Positions 7,156 to 13,327 of a stretch of 13,327 bases of DNA are shown here, in pieces; within the stretch, counting starts at the first letter, position 1, and every line of letters begins with the position of its first letter. The position numbers were made by a program, and so were the translations under genes. The notes under the pieces are model-generated. The model did not search any database. It saw only the letters and a program-made list of their open reading frames with translations, and had not been told where the DNA came from. Source of the stretch: Proteobacteria bacterium UBA2996 (lineage in GTDB: Bacteria; Pseudomonadota; Gammaproteobacteria; Arenicellales; UBA868); assembly GCA_002346525.1 (NCBI GenBank), contig DDZY01000225.1, positions 1-13,327 on the forward strand. Direction: 5' to 3'.

Positions 7156-8133
7156 GTGGAAGCTATTGTCTGTAGCGAATTTGGACCGGTCGAAAATCTT
7201 TCGATACAGGAACTGCCTGACCCTGCGCCCGATGCCGGGGAGGTCCTGATTCACGTTAATGCCGTCGGGGTAAACTTTCCCGACGCCCTGTTGGTCCGCG
7301 GCTTGTACCAGGTCAAGCCCGCGCTGCCCTTTACCCCGGGGATTGAATGTGCCGGCACGATTGCTGCCCTGGGCGAAGGTGTTGAGGGATTTTCGGTGGG
7401 GGATCGGGTGGCCGCCATGAGTCCGCACTTTGGCACCTATTCAGGAGCTGTTACGGTGCCAGCCAGTCATACCTATGCAATACCCGACGCACTGGATTTC
7501 GATCACGCTGGAGCCCTGCTCTGCGCCCATGGCACCGCCTATCATGCCCTCGTCCAACGGGCAGTGCTTCGTCCCGGGGAAACCCTGCTGGTGACCGGGG
7601 CTGCTGGCGGCACCGGTCTTGCTGCGGTTCAGATCGGTCATGCCCTCGGCGCGCACGTCATTGCGGCCTGTTCCAGTGAGGACAAAATGCATATCGCGAA
7701 ACAGCACGGCGCCGACATCGCCATCCATACCGGCGAAGATGATGTCCGCGAAGCGGTTAAATCCCTGACCGGCGGTGCAGGCGCGGACGTTATCTTTGAT
7801 CCGGTGGGTGGTGATCTCGCGCAATCCCTCGCCCGCTCAACGGCGTGGAATGGGCGTTGGCTGGTGATCGGGTTTGCCGAAGGGGTGATCCCCAAGATTC
7901 CACTCAATCTTCCGCTCGTCAAGGGCTACAGCATCGTCGGTGTCTTCTGGGGCAGTTTCTGCGACCGCGATCCCGCACAAGCCCGGGCAAATCATCGGGA
8001 ACTTTTCGACATGGCGGCGAACGGCGGCGTGACGCCCCACCTGCACGCGGTGATGCCGCTAAAAGAGGCATCCGATGCGCTGTCGCAGATCGAACGGCGC
8101 GAAGTACGGGGAAAAATAGTGCTGAAGCCATGA
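7156..8133 (+). CDS. Zinc-free NAD(P)H:quinone oxidoreductase-like MDR protein
   Basis: Medium-chain dehydrogenase/reductase of 325 residues, the normal length for the quinone oxidoreductase (Qor) group. An N-terminal GroES-like domain (about 1-120) includes NFPDALLVRGLYQVKPALPF. A Rossmann domain carries the nucleotide loop VTGAAGGTGLAAVQIG (146-161). The dinucleotide loop is AAGGTG instead of the more common AAGGVG. The cysteine and histidine ligands of zinc alcohol dehydrogenases are absent (GIECAG replaces GHE), so a zinc-independent reductase is expected. It probably uses NADPH to reduce quinones or enoyl/enone-type double bonds in the cytoplasm. The GTG start follows a strong ribosome site 3 nt after the phosphotransferase stop. 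Sitting between the kinase and the acyl-CoA dehydrogenase, it may handle an unsaturated intermediate, but the true substrate is unknown. Confidence 0.88.
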   Translation: MEAIVCSEFGPVENLSIQELPDPAPDAGEVLIHVNAVGVNFPDALLVRGLYQVKPALPFTPGIECAGTIAALGEGVEGFSVGDRVAAMSPHFGTYSGAVTVPASHTYAIPDALDFDHAGALLCAHGTAYHALVQRAVLRPGETLLVTGAAGGTGLAAVQIGHALGAHVIAACSSEDKMHIAKQHGADIAIHTGEDDVREAVKSLTGGAGADVIFDPVGGDLAQSLARSTAWNGRWLVIGFAEGVIPKIPLNLPLVKGYSIVGVFWGSFCDRDPAQARANHRELFDMAANGGVTPHLHAVMPLKEASDALSQIERREVRGKIVLKP

Positions 8134-8172
8134 AGAATCGGAGTCAGCAATCGACCCCTCAGGGCCGACTTT

Positions 8173-8202
8173 TTGAAAATTCCCTCACATCCCTGATAGC
8201 AT
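8173..8202 (+). promoter_or_regulatory. Candidate sigma-70 promoter for the acyl-CoA dehydrogenase gene
   Basis: The 97-nt gap before the acyl-CoA dehydrogenase contains TTGAAA (8173-8178, five of six matches) and TAGCAT (8197-8202, four of six) separated by 18 nt. This could give the dehydrogenase its own transcript beside readthrough from the operon. The -10 match is modest, and no terminator is visible in the gap. Inference from consensus only. Confidence 0.25.
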
Positions 8203-8215
8203 CATTGCTGATACT

Positions 8216-8221
8216 CAGGAG
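8216..8221 (+). promoter_or_regulatory. Shine-Dalgarno site of the acyl-CoA dehydrogenase gene
   Basis: CAGGAG ends 9 nt before the ATG at 8231, supporting that start for the dehydrogenase gene. Confidence 0.6.
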
Positions 8222-8230
8222 CTAAGCGCT

Positions 8231-9481
8231 ATGGAGTTTGCCTACACCGACAAGGTTGAGGGGTTGCGTGGTCAGATTCAGGACTTTATGGATGGGCATA
8301 TCGTCCCGAGAATCCAGGACTGGCGCAGGGAAGTTCACGCCGGCATGTATCCGGTTTCCTTTATGGAAGAGCTTAAAACCACGGCCCGCCAGCAAGGGTT
8401 GTGGAATCTCTTCCTGCCGGGCCTCAAGCCTGAGGAGCCGGGAACCCCGCTGACCAATCTGGAGTACGCGCCGCTCGCAGAAATCATGGGACGGATCAGC
8501 TGGGCTTCAGAGGCTTTCAACTGCAGTGCTCCGGATACGGGCAACATGGAACTTCTGCACATGTTTGCCACGCCGGAACAGTACGAGCAATGGCTGGCAC
8601 CGCTTCTGAACGGTGAGGTTCGATCTGCATTTGCCATGACCGAACCCGATACGGCTTCGTCTGACGCATCCAACATCCAGACCCGGATAGAGCGTGACGG
8701 CGACCATTATGTGATCAATGGCCGAAAGTGGTGGATCACCAATGCCGCACACCCCAACTGCCAACTGCTGATCCTGATGGGGAAAACCGACCCCAATGCC
8801 GACACCTATCATCAGCAAAGCATGGTACTGGTGCCGATGAACACGCCGGGGGTAACCGTGGTCAGAAACCTGACTGTCGTCAATCACCACCATCCTGAAG
8901 GGCACTGCGAGATTACCTTCGACAACGTGCGGGTGCCCGCAAGTTCCCTGCTCGGTGAAGAAGGTTCAGGTTTCGCCTTGGCCCAGGCCCGACTGGGTCC
9001 CGGCCGAATCCATCACTGCATGCGATCCATCGGAGCGGCCGAACTTGCACTTCAATTGATGACCGCAAGGGCGCAGGAACGCAAAACTTTCGGCCGCTAC
9101 CTGCATGAACACGGCAGCGTTGCGGAGTGGATATCCCGCTCCCGCATCGAAATCGAGCAGGCTCGCTTACTCGTCCTGAAAACGGCCTGGCTGATTGATG
9201 AAAAAGGTGCTAAGGCCGCGCGCAAGGAAATCTCCATGATCAAGGCACTGGTACCCCTGCTGCACACTACGGTACTTGACCGGGCCATGCAGACTTTCGG
9301 GGCAATGGGTGTGAGCCCGGATACGCCGCTTGCAGATCACTGGACCTGGGGTCGTGCACTGCGCTACGCAGATGGCCCGGATGAGGTCCATCATCGTGCC
9401 GTTGCGCGGCTGGAGGTCAAGGAAAGCGGTGACTCTCTTTCTCTACTGGACGCCTATCTGACACCGCACGAGCCGAAATGA
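8231..9481 (+). CDS. Acyl-CoA dehydrogenase, ACAD10/11 type (LvaC-like)
   Basis: FAD-dependent acyl-CoA dehydrogenase family enzyme of 416 residues, complete at both ends. Seen: FAMTEPD (134-140) and WWITNAAHP (167-175), which contact flavin and substrate; GEEGSGFALAQARLGPGRIHH (about 242-262); RKTFGRYLHEH (284-294); and LRYADGPDEVHHRAVARLE (377-395), the C-terminal signature of the ACAD10/11 group. In ordinary members the catalytic glutamate lies at the corresponding YEGT position; here Asp381 falls there. P. putida LvaC, of the same group, acts with LvaA to turn 4-phosphovaleryl-CoA into 3-hydroxyvaleryl-CoA. With the LvaA-like kinase two genes upstream, the same kind of 4-hydroxyacyl-CoA isomerisation is inferred. 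An ordinary alpha,beta-desaturation role cannot be excluded. It ends 9 nt before the convergent fbpC stop. Confidence 0.92.
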   Translation: MEFAYTDKVEGLRGQIQDFMDGHIVPRIQDWRREVHAGMYPVSFMEELKTTARQQGLWNLFLPGLKPEEPGTPLTNLEYAPLAEIMGRISWASEAFNCSAPDTGNMELLHMFATPEQYEQWLAPLLNGEVRSAFAMTEPDTASSDASNIQTRIERDGDHYVINGRKWWITNAAHPNCQLLILMGKTDPNADTYHQQSMVLVPMNTPGVTVVRNLTVVNHHHPEGHCEITFDNVRVPASSLLGEEGSGFALAQARLGPGRIHHCMRSIGAAELALQLMTARAQERKTFGRYLHEHGSVAEWISRSRIEIEQARLLVLKTAWLIDEKGAKAARKEISMIKALVPLLHTTVLDRAMQTFGAMGVSPDTPLADHWTWGRALRYADGPDEVHHRAVARLEVKESGDSLSLLDAYLTPHEPK

Positions 9482-9490
9482 GCGGCTGGG

Positions 9491-10591
9491 TTAGTCTTCG
9501 GGATCACGGTCAAAAACCACCAAATGATCCACCGCGAGACGGACTGACACCTCGTCCCCGATCTCATAGTTGGCGTGGCTCGGAAAAAGGGCCAACAAGG
9601 TTATGCCTTCAACCGTACGCAGGGTATACATGATCTCAGCACCCTTGAAGGCCCGCCGACGCACCGTTGCACGAATCGACCCCTCTGGATCATGAACCAC
9701 ATCATCGGGCCGCAGTAGCACTTCAATCGGTGTATCCGCCGCTCTATCGAGTTCTTCATCACTCTCAAGCTCGCCTAACGCGGTCGCGACACGAGAAGAT
9801 CCCGAGACGGTACCCGGCAGGAAGATACCGTTGCCAATGAAATCCGCCACAAAGTGCGTGCGCGGCTGATGATACAGGTTATAGGGCGTATCCCACTGAA
9901 CGATCGCCCCATCAGCCATCACGCCAACACGATCCCCCAAGGCAAACGCATCGTTCTGATCATGCGTCACCATGACACAGGTAATGTCATTTTCTTTCAG
10001 CATGTCGGACACTTCCTGACCCATGTACTCCCTCAGTTCCTGGTCGAGACTGGAAAACGGTTCATCCATCAGGAGCAGCAGTGGCTTGGGTGCAAGCGCC
10101 CGGGCTAGCGCCACCCGCTGCTGCTGACCACCCGACAGTTCGTGCGGATACTTTTCTGCATGGCTTGAAATATCCATCCGGTCGAGCATGTCATCCACAG
10201 CAGTTTTCTGTTCTCCTGCAGAGAGCGAACGTAACCCCGATGCGACATTCTGGTGAACCGACATATGGGGAAACAAAGCATGATCCTGGAACACCATGCC
10301 CACCCGGCGCGCCTCTGGCGGTACCATTGCCCCTGGGGCCGATACCTGCTGATTATTAATAAAGATACCCCCAGCGAGCACCATGTGAAATCCGGCAATC
10401 GCGCGCAGGACGGTTGTCTTGCCGCAGCCGCTCGGCCCAAGCAGACAAACCTGCTCGCCGCGATACACAGTGAGACTGAGATCAAAAACGGCGGGCTCAA
10501 GGTCATAGTTGCACGAGATACTGCGTATCTCAAGCAACGGCCGCAGCGTCATCAAACCATCGTCTGTACTCACAGTAGACATCGAATTCAT
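9491..10591 (-). CDS. fbpC: Ferric-iron ABC transporter ATP-binding protein FbpC
   Basis: Cytoplasmic ATPase subunit (366 residues) powering iron uptake through the FbpB permease. Motifs: Walker A GPSGCGKTT (52-60), Q-loop in VFQDHALFPHM (100-110), signature LSGGQQQR (152-159), Walker B LLLLMDEP (171-178), and switch His210. After the ATPase core (about 20-245) comes a C-terminal TOBE-like extension containing VLLRPDDVV, as in the FbpC/PotA/CysA group. The family also includes spermidine and sulfate pumps; the iron assignment rests on the FbpB and FbpA neighbours. The ATG at 10591 shares its A with the fbpB TAA stop (TAATG, one-base overlap), implying coupled translation. No terminator is seen after its stop. 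Confidence 0.92.
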   Translation of the reverse strand: MNSMSTVSTDDGLMTLRPLLEIRSISCNYDLEPAVFDLSLTVYRGEQVCLLGPSGCGKTTVLRAIAGFHMVLAGGIFINNQQVSAPGAMVPPEARRVGMVFQDHALFPHMSVHQNVASGLRSLSAGEQKTAVDDMLDRMDISSHAEKYPHELSGGQQQRVALARALAPKPLLLLMDEPFSSLDQELREYMGQEVSDMLKENDITCVMVTHDQNDAFALGDRVGVMADGAIVQWDTPYNLYHQPRTHFVADFIGNGIFLPGTVSGSSRVATALGELESDEELDRAADTPIEVLLRPDDVVHDPEGSIRATVRRRAFKGAEIMYTLRTVEGITLLALFPSHANYEIGDEVSVRLAVDHLVVFDRDPED

Positions 10592-12309
10592 TAGGTTTGG
10601 GCGGCTGACTCACCCAGCGCTTGGCGCGTTCTTGAAATCATGCGGCTCAGCAACACGACCGGAATCAAACCAACGCCGACAATAGTCAGTGACCCCAGGG
10701 ATGCTTCTCCGAGCATTTCATCAGAGGCAAATTCGTAAACGTGGGTCGCTAAGGTATCAAAATTAAACGGGCGCAAAAGCAAGGTAGCAGGGAGTTCCTT
10801 CATACAGTCCACGAACACGATCATTGCCGCCGTCAGCATGCCGCCTCGGATCAACGGTAGATGGTAACGCACTAGCGTCTGCCCCGCTCGATAACCAAGG
10901 GTGCGGGCGGCCATATCCATCGAAGGCGAGACCTTCTCCAGACTGGATTCGACCTGCCCCATGGCAATCGCCAAAAACCTCACGACGTAGGCGAACAAAA
11001 CGGCGCCGACCGTGCCACTTAGCAACAGTCCCGACGAGATACCCAGGTATTGGCGCAAAAGCGCGTCGACGGCATTGTCAAACGCCGCAAACGGCACAAG
11101 TATGCCCACAGCCAAAACAGCGCCCGGCACTGCATAACCTAAAGTGGCAACCCGCGTGCCAAACGCCAGAATCTTTCCGCCGTGCAAGCGACGGCTATAC
11201 GCCACAAACAGCGCGATTGCAAGCGCGATGATTGCAGCAGCAGCCGACAGCGCAACGCTATTAAACACATACACTTGAAACTCAGGAGTCCAGGCGCGGT
11301 CAAAATAGATCAGCGTGAGGCGCCCTAATACCGCCACAGGAATAAGAAACCCAGCCAACACAGGCAAAGCACACGCCGCAAAGGCAGCGGCCGCTTTCGC
11401 ACCGCGCAATCGGTACGCCGGCAAAGGTTTATAGCGGCTGCTCGCCTGCTGATATAACTTTTGATGCCGACGACTCACTCTCTCCAGCATGATCAGCAAC
11501 ACAACAAAGACCAAAATGGTGGTCGCGATCTGGGCGCCTCCGGCGAGACTGCCCATACCCAACCAGACATCAACGAGACCAGCCGTCATCGTATAGACCG
11601 CAAAAAAATCCACGGTACCGTAGTCATTCAGGGTCTCCATGAGCGCGAGAGACACTCCGATAGCAATCGCTGGTCGCGCCGCGGGGAGAGACACCGTGCT
11701 AAACGTACGCCAGGGTCCACGTCCTAGTGTGCGGCTCGCCTCCAAAACGTTAACGGATTGCTCAAGGAACGCAGACCGGGCGAGGAGATAGACATAAGGG
11801 TAGAGAACGAGTCCCATCATCATAATGGCGCCGCCAAGGGAACGAATCTCGGGAAAGAGATAGTCCCGCGCAGATTGCCAACCAAAAACCGTGCGCAATA
11901 GCCCCTGTACAGGTCCCGCGTATTCCAGAAAATCCGTGTAAGCATAGGCAATCACGTAGGCGGGCATTGCCAGCGGCAGCAAAAGCAGCCACTCAAAAAC
12001 TTTTCTCCCGGGAAAACGACACATCGTGACCACCCAGGCGGTCGAGACGCCGGTAACAAAAACGCTGACACCCACCCCCAGCATTAACCATAACGTCGTC
12101 TTGACATACCCGAAAAGTGAGGTCTTAACCAGGTGTTCCCAGATATCCCCGCTGTCGCCGAAAGCAAAAATTAGAACCGCAGCTACAGGCATCACGGCAA
12201 GTGCAGCCAGAATTATCGCGCCGCCGCTCCACCAATTCAGAGTGCGACGGGACTGCCTGAGATACTCGTGAGGGTGTGAACCCTCTGCGGGGGAGATTAC
12301 AGAAGCCAA
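10591..12309 (-). CDS. fbpB: Ferric-iron ABC transporter permease FbpB (fused two-domain permease)
   Basis: Inner-membrane permease of 572 residues with two fused BPD-type transport modules, the usual FbpB architecture and length. Each half has the cytoplasmic EAA loop that docks the ATPase: EASRTLGRGPWRTFSTVSLP (190-209) and MAARTLGYRAGQTLVRYHLP (466-485). Hydrophobic helices cover most of the chain, starting near residue 30; a polar linker at about 278-303 joins the halves. The start is a TTG at 12309 with no obvious Shine-Dalgarno. The first later candidates (GTG/ATG near residues 39-40) would cut into helix 1, so TTG is accepted. It is separated from fbpA by 214 nt holding tandem repeats and a terminator, and overlaps fbpC by one base. 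Substrate Fe3+ is inferred from the binding protein. Confidence 0.92.
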   Translation of the reverse strand: MASVISPAEGSHPHEYLRQSRRTLNWWSGGAIILAALAVMPVAAVLIFAFGDSGDIWEHLVKTSLFGYVKTTLWLMLGVGVSVFVTGVSTAWVVTMCRFPGRKVFEWLLLLPLAMPAYVIAYAYTDFLEYAGPVQGLLRTVFGWQSARDYLFPEIRSLGGAIMMMGLVLYPYVYLLARSAFLEQSVNVLEASRTLGRGPWRTFSTVSLPAARPAIAIGVSLALMETLNDYGTVDFFAVYTMTAGLVDVWLGMGSLAGGAQIATTILVFVVLLIMLERVSRRHQKLYQQASSRYKPLPAYRLRGAKAAAAFAACALPVLAGFLIPVAVLGRLTLIYFDRAWTPEFQVYVFNSVALSAAAAIIALAIALFVAYSRRLHGGKILAFGTRVATLGYAVPGAVLAVGILVPFAAFDNAVDALLRQYLGISSGLLLSGTVGAVLFAYVVRFLAIAMGQVESSLEKVSPSMDMAARTLGYRAGQTLVRYHLPLIRGGMLTAAMIVFVDCMKELPATLLLRPFNFDTLATHVYEFASDEMLGEASLGSLTIVGVGLIPVVLLSRMISRTRQALGESAAQT

Positions 12310-12368
12310 TATGATGGAACGAGCGGAAGGTGGTGACTAAGTATCAGGATTATCTGAATTTAAAAAGC

Positions 12369-12398
12369 ATCATACCCGATTGACTAAGGGACTTCGAA
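12369..12398 (-). promoter_or_regulatory. Candidate promoter for fbpBC
   Basis: Downstream of the fbpA terminator, the minus strand carries TATGAT (12369-12374, five of six matches to -10) with TTCGAA (12393-12398, three of six) 18 nt upstream. It would start transcription about 50 nt before the fbpB TTG, giving fbpBC a promoter of its own. In the predicted leader (12342-12355) the minus strand reads GATAATCCTGATAC, which resembles Fur half-sites only loosely. Consensus-based inference. Confidence 0.3.
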
Positions 12399-12428
12399 TC
12401 AAGCCACGACTCTGATTTTATTTCAGAT

Positions 12429-12458
12429 AAAAAAATCCCGGGGCGAACCCCGGGATTT
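12429..12458 (-). terminator. Strong Rho-independent terminator downstream of fbpA
   Basis: Perfect 11-bp stem (12433-12443 with 12448-12458) around a 4-nt loop, followed on the minus strand by seven T residues (12429-12435). The minus-strand loop is TTCG closed by a G-C pair, and the stem core is seven G/C pairs. It lies 65 nt after the fbpA stop and before fbpB, so it should end most fbpA transcripts and keep fbpBC expression lower. Directly visible; strength inferred from structure. Confidence 0.9.
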
Positions 12459-12476
12459 AAGGTCAGGAGAATCGAC

Positions 12477-12528
12477 AATCCTTATCAGTAATCCTTATCA
12501 GTAATCCTTATCAGTAATCCTTATCAGT
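12477..12528 (-). repeat. Four exact 13-bp tandem repeats overlapping the fbpA stop codon
   Basis: On the coding (minus) strand the unit ACTGATAAGGATT occurs four times without mismatch. The first copy supplies the TGA stop of fbpA (12526-12524). Each unit holds TGATAA, and since 13 is not a multiple of three the copies put this double stop in all three frames. The array sits between the stop codon and the intrinsic terminator. Perfect identity suggests recent expansion by slippage; copy number may vary among strains. Confidence 0.95.
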
Positions 12529-13327
12529 TGTTATAGCCAACTTCATCCGCTAGTCGAATTGCTGCGGCACGGTTGTCAGCAACCACGGCGAGGCTCAGCG
12601 AATCTTCCTTAAACGGACCCCAGAAATTCTGCAGGGGACTGAGAGGAACCCCAGCCTTTACGGGATATTCGCCGTTTTTCTGCACGTACATTTCCTGTCC
12701 TTGGGCACTTGCAAGGAACTCCATCAGTTTGATTGCATTGGCCTTGTTCGGTGCGTGTTTGGTGAGGGCCATACCACTGACATTCATGTGGGCACCTCTG
12801 CCATCCTGATTTGGGAAAACCATATTCACGGAATTCGCCCAAGGCACCTGCTCTGGATCCTTGAGCATTTTCACCATGTAGTAGTGGTTTATTACCGCAA
12901 GATCACATACACCTTCCTTAATGGCTTTAACTTGAGCCCGATCATTGCCCTGGGGTTTGCGTGCCAAGTTACTCTTCAGCCCGGCCAACCATTTCTTGGC
13001 TTCTGCCTCACCATGATGGGCGATCATGCTCGCGGTCAGTGCAACCATGTAGACATGCTTCCCAGAGCGGGTGCAGATACGACCTTTCCATTTGGGGTCT
13101 GTTAATTGCTCGTAGGTTGTGATTTCACCGGGTTTGACACGGTCTTTCGACGTCACAATGATGCGGGTCCGAGTTGTCAGTCCAAACCAGTGACCTTTCG
13201 GCTCGCGATAGTGCTCGGGAATATTTCCCGCGAATCTTGCCGAATTAACCGACTGAGTCAATCCTGCGTTCTGGATGTCCGACAACCTACCGATATCTAC
13301 GGTAAAGACCAGGTCTGCAGGGCTGTT
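12524..13327 (-). CDS. fbpA: Periplasmic ferric-iron binding protein FbpA, C-terminal part (cut by window edge)
   Basis: Iron-binding component of the FbpABC importer, captured here as 267 residues of an expected 330-345; the signal peptide and first part lie beyond position 13327. The open frame enters at the edge with NSPADLVFTVDIGRLSDIQN, a typical FbpA segment, so the internal TTG at 13285 is not the start. Seen: RSGKHVYMVAL, the domain-crossing region, and VINHYYMVKML with the paired tyrosines (codons 12883-12878) that bind Fe3+ in this family. Two cysteines (in RICTRSG and EGVCDLAV) could form a disulfide in the periplasm. The C-terminus RLADEVGYNN ends at a TGA inside a 13-bp tandem repeat, followed by a strong terminator. 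fbpB and fbpC follow on the same strand. Control by Fur is common for this family but no clear Fur box is visible; the fbpA promoter is outside the window. Confidence 0.95.
   Translation of the reverse strand, partial: NSPADLVFTVDIGRLSDIQNAGLTQSVNSARFAGNIPEHYREPKGHWFGLTTRTRIIVTSKDRVKPGEITTYEQLTDPKWKGRICTRSGKHVYMVALTASMIAHHGEAEAKKWLAGLKSNLARKPQGNDRAQVKAIKEGVCDLAVINHYYMVKMLKDPEQVPWANSVNMVFPNQDGRGAHMNVSGMALTKHAPNKANAIKLMEFLASAQGQEMYVQKNGEYPVKAGVPLSPLQNFWGPFKEDSLSLAVVADNRAAAIRLADEVGYNN

Noticed and set aside
8134..8230. CCCTCAGGG followed by TTTTT in the gap before the acyl-CoA dehydrogenase, as a terminator
   Set aside because: The stem is only three base pairs with a short loop and does not abut the T run; too weak to call.
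12477..12528. CRISPR array
   Set aside because: The units are 13 bp and directly adjacent without spacers, so this is a simple tandem repeat.
12524..13285. A short FbpA starting at the TTG at 13285
   Set aside because: The frame stays open to the window edge and the upstream residues match FbpA, so this is an internal codon of a longer gene.

Overview
The window reads as a chromosomal piece of a proteobacterium, most likely an aerobic, environmental gammaproteobacterium. The main support is a SrkA/YihE-type kinase closely resembling the enterobacterial protein, plus an aerobic acyl-CoA catabolism cluster and a periplasmic ferric-iron ABC importer (FbpABC type). The window carries complete or near-complete genes for ten proteins, two of them cut by the window edges. 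No rRNA, tRNA, CRISPR array, phage gene or insertion sequence was seen.

Left edge (1-1956). The 5' part of typA/bipA, a ribosome-associated GTPase, is on the minus strand and runs off the window. Its GC-rich codons and alphaproteobacteria-like sequence contrast with everything to its right. Behind it on the same strand is a drug/metabolite (EamA) membrane transporter. A divergent gap of about 270-280 bp separates this from the plus-strand genes; it holds short inverted repeats but no convincing gene.

Centre (1957-9481). Six plus-strand genes are packed closely: an MFS transporter, srkA (stress-response protein kinase), an Atm1/ABCB7-type half-ABC exporter, an APH-fold phosphotransferase of the ACAD10/11 type, a zinc-free quinone oxidoreductase and, after a 97-bp gap, an ACAD10/11-type acyl-CoA dehydrogenase. 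The first five are separated by 3-11 nt or overlap by 4 nt, so they look like one operon. The kinase and dehydrogenase together correspond to the two halves of animal ACAD10/ACAD11 and to the LvaA/LvaC pair of Pseudomonas putida levulinate catabolism. A role in 4-hydroxyacyl-CoA breakdown is therefore a reasonable inference.

Right part (9491-13327, minus strand). This is a ferric-iron importer with gene order fbpA (3' part only) - fbpB - fbpC. A strong intrinsic terminator lies between fbpA and fbpBC. Immediately after the fbpA stop there are four exact 13-bp tandem repeats that overlap the stop codon and place TGATAA stops in all three frames. The iron cluster converges on the acyl-CoA dehydrogenase with only 9 nt between the two stop codons.

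The features most worth a second look are the tandem repeat plus terminator behind fbpA, the split ACAD10/11 module, and the compositional and phylogenetic mismatch of typA.
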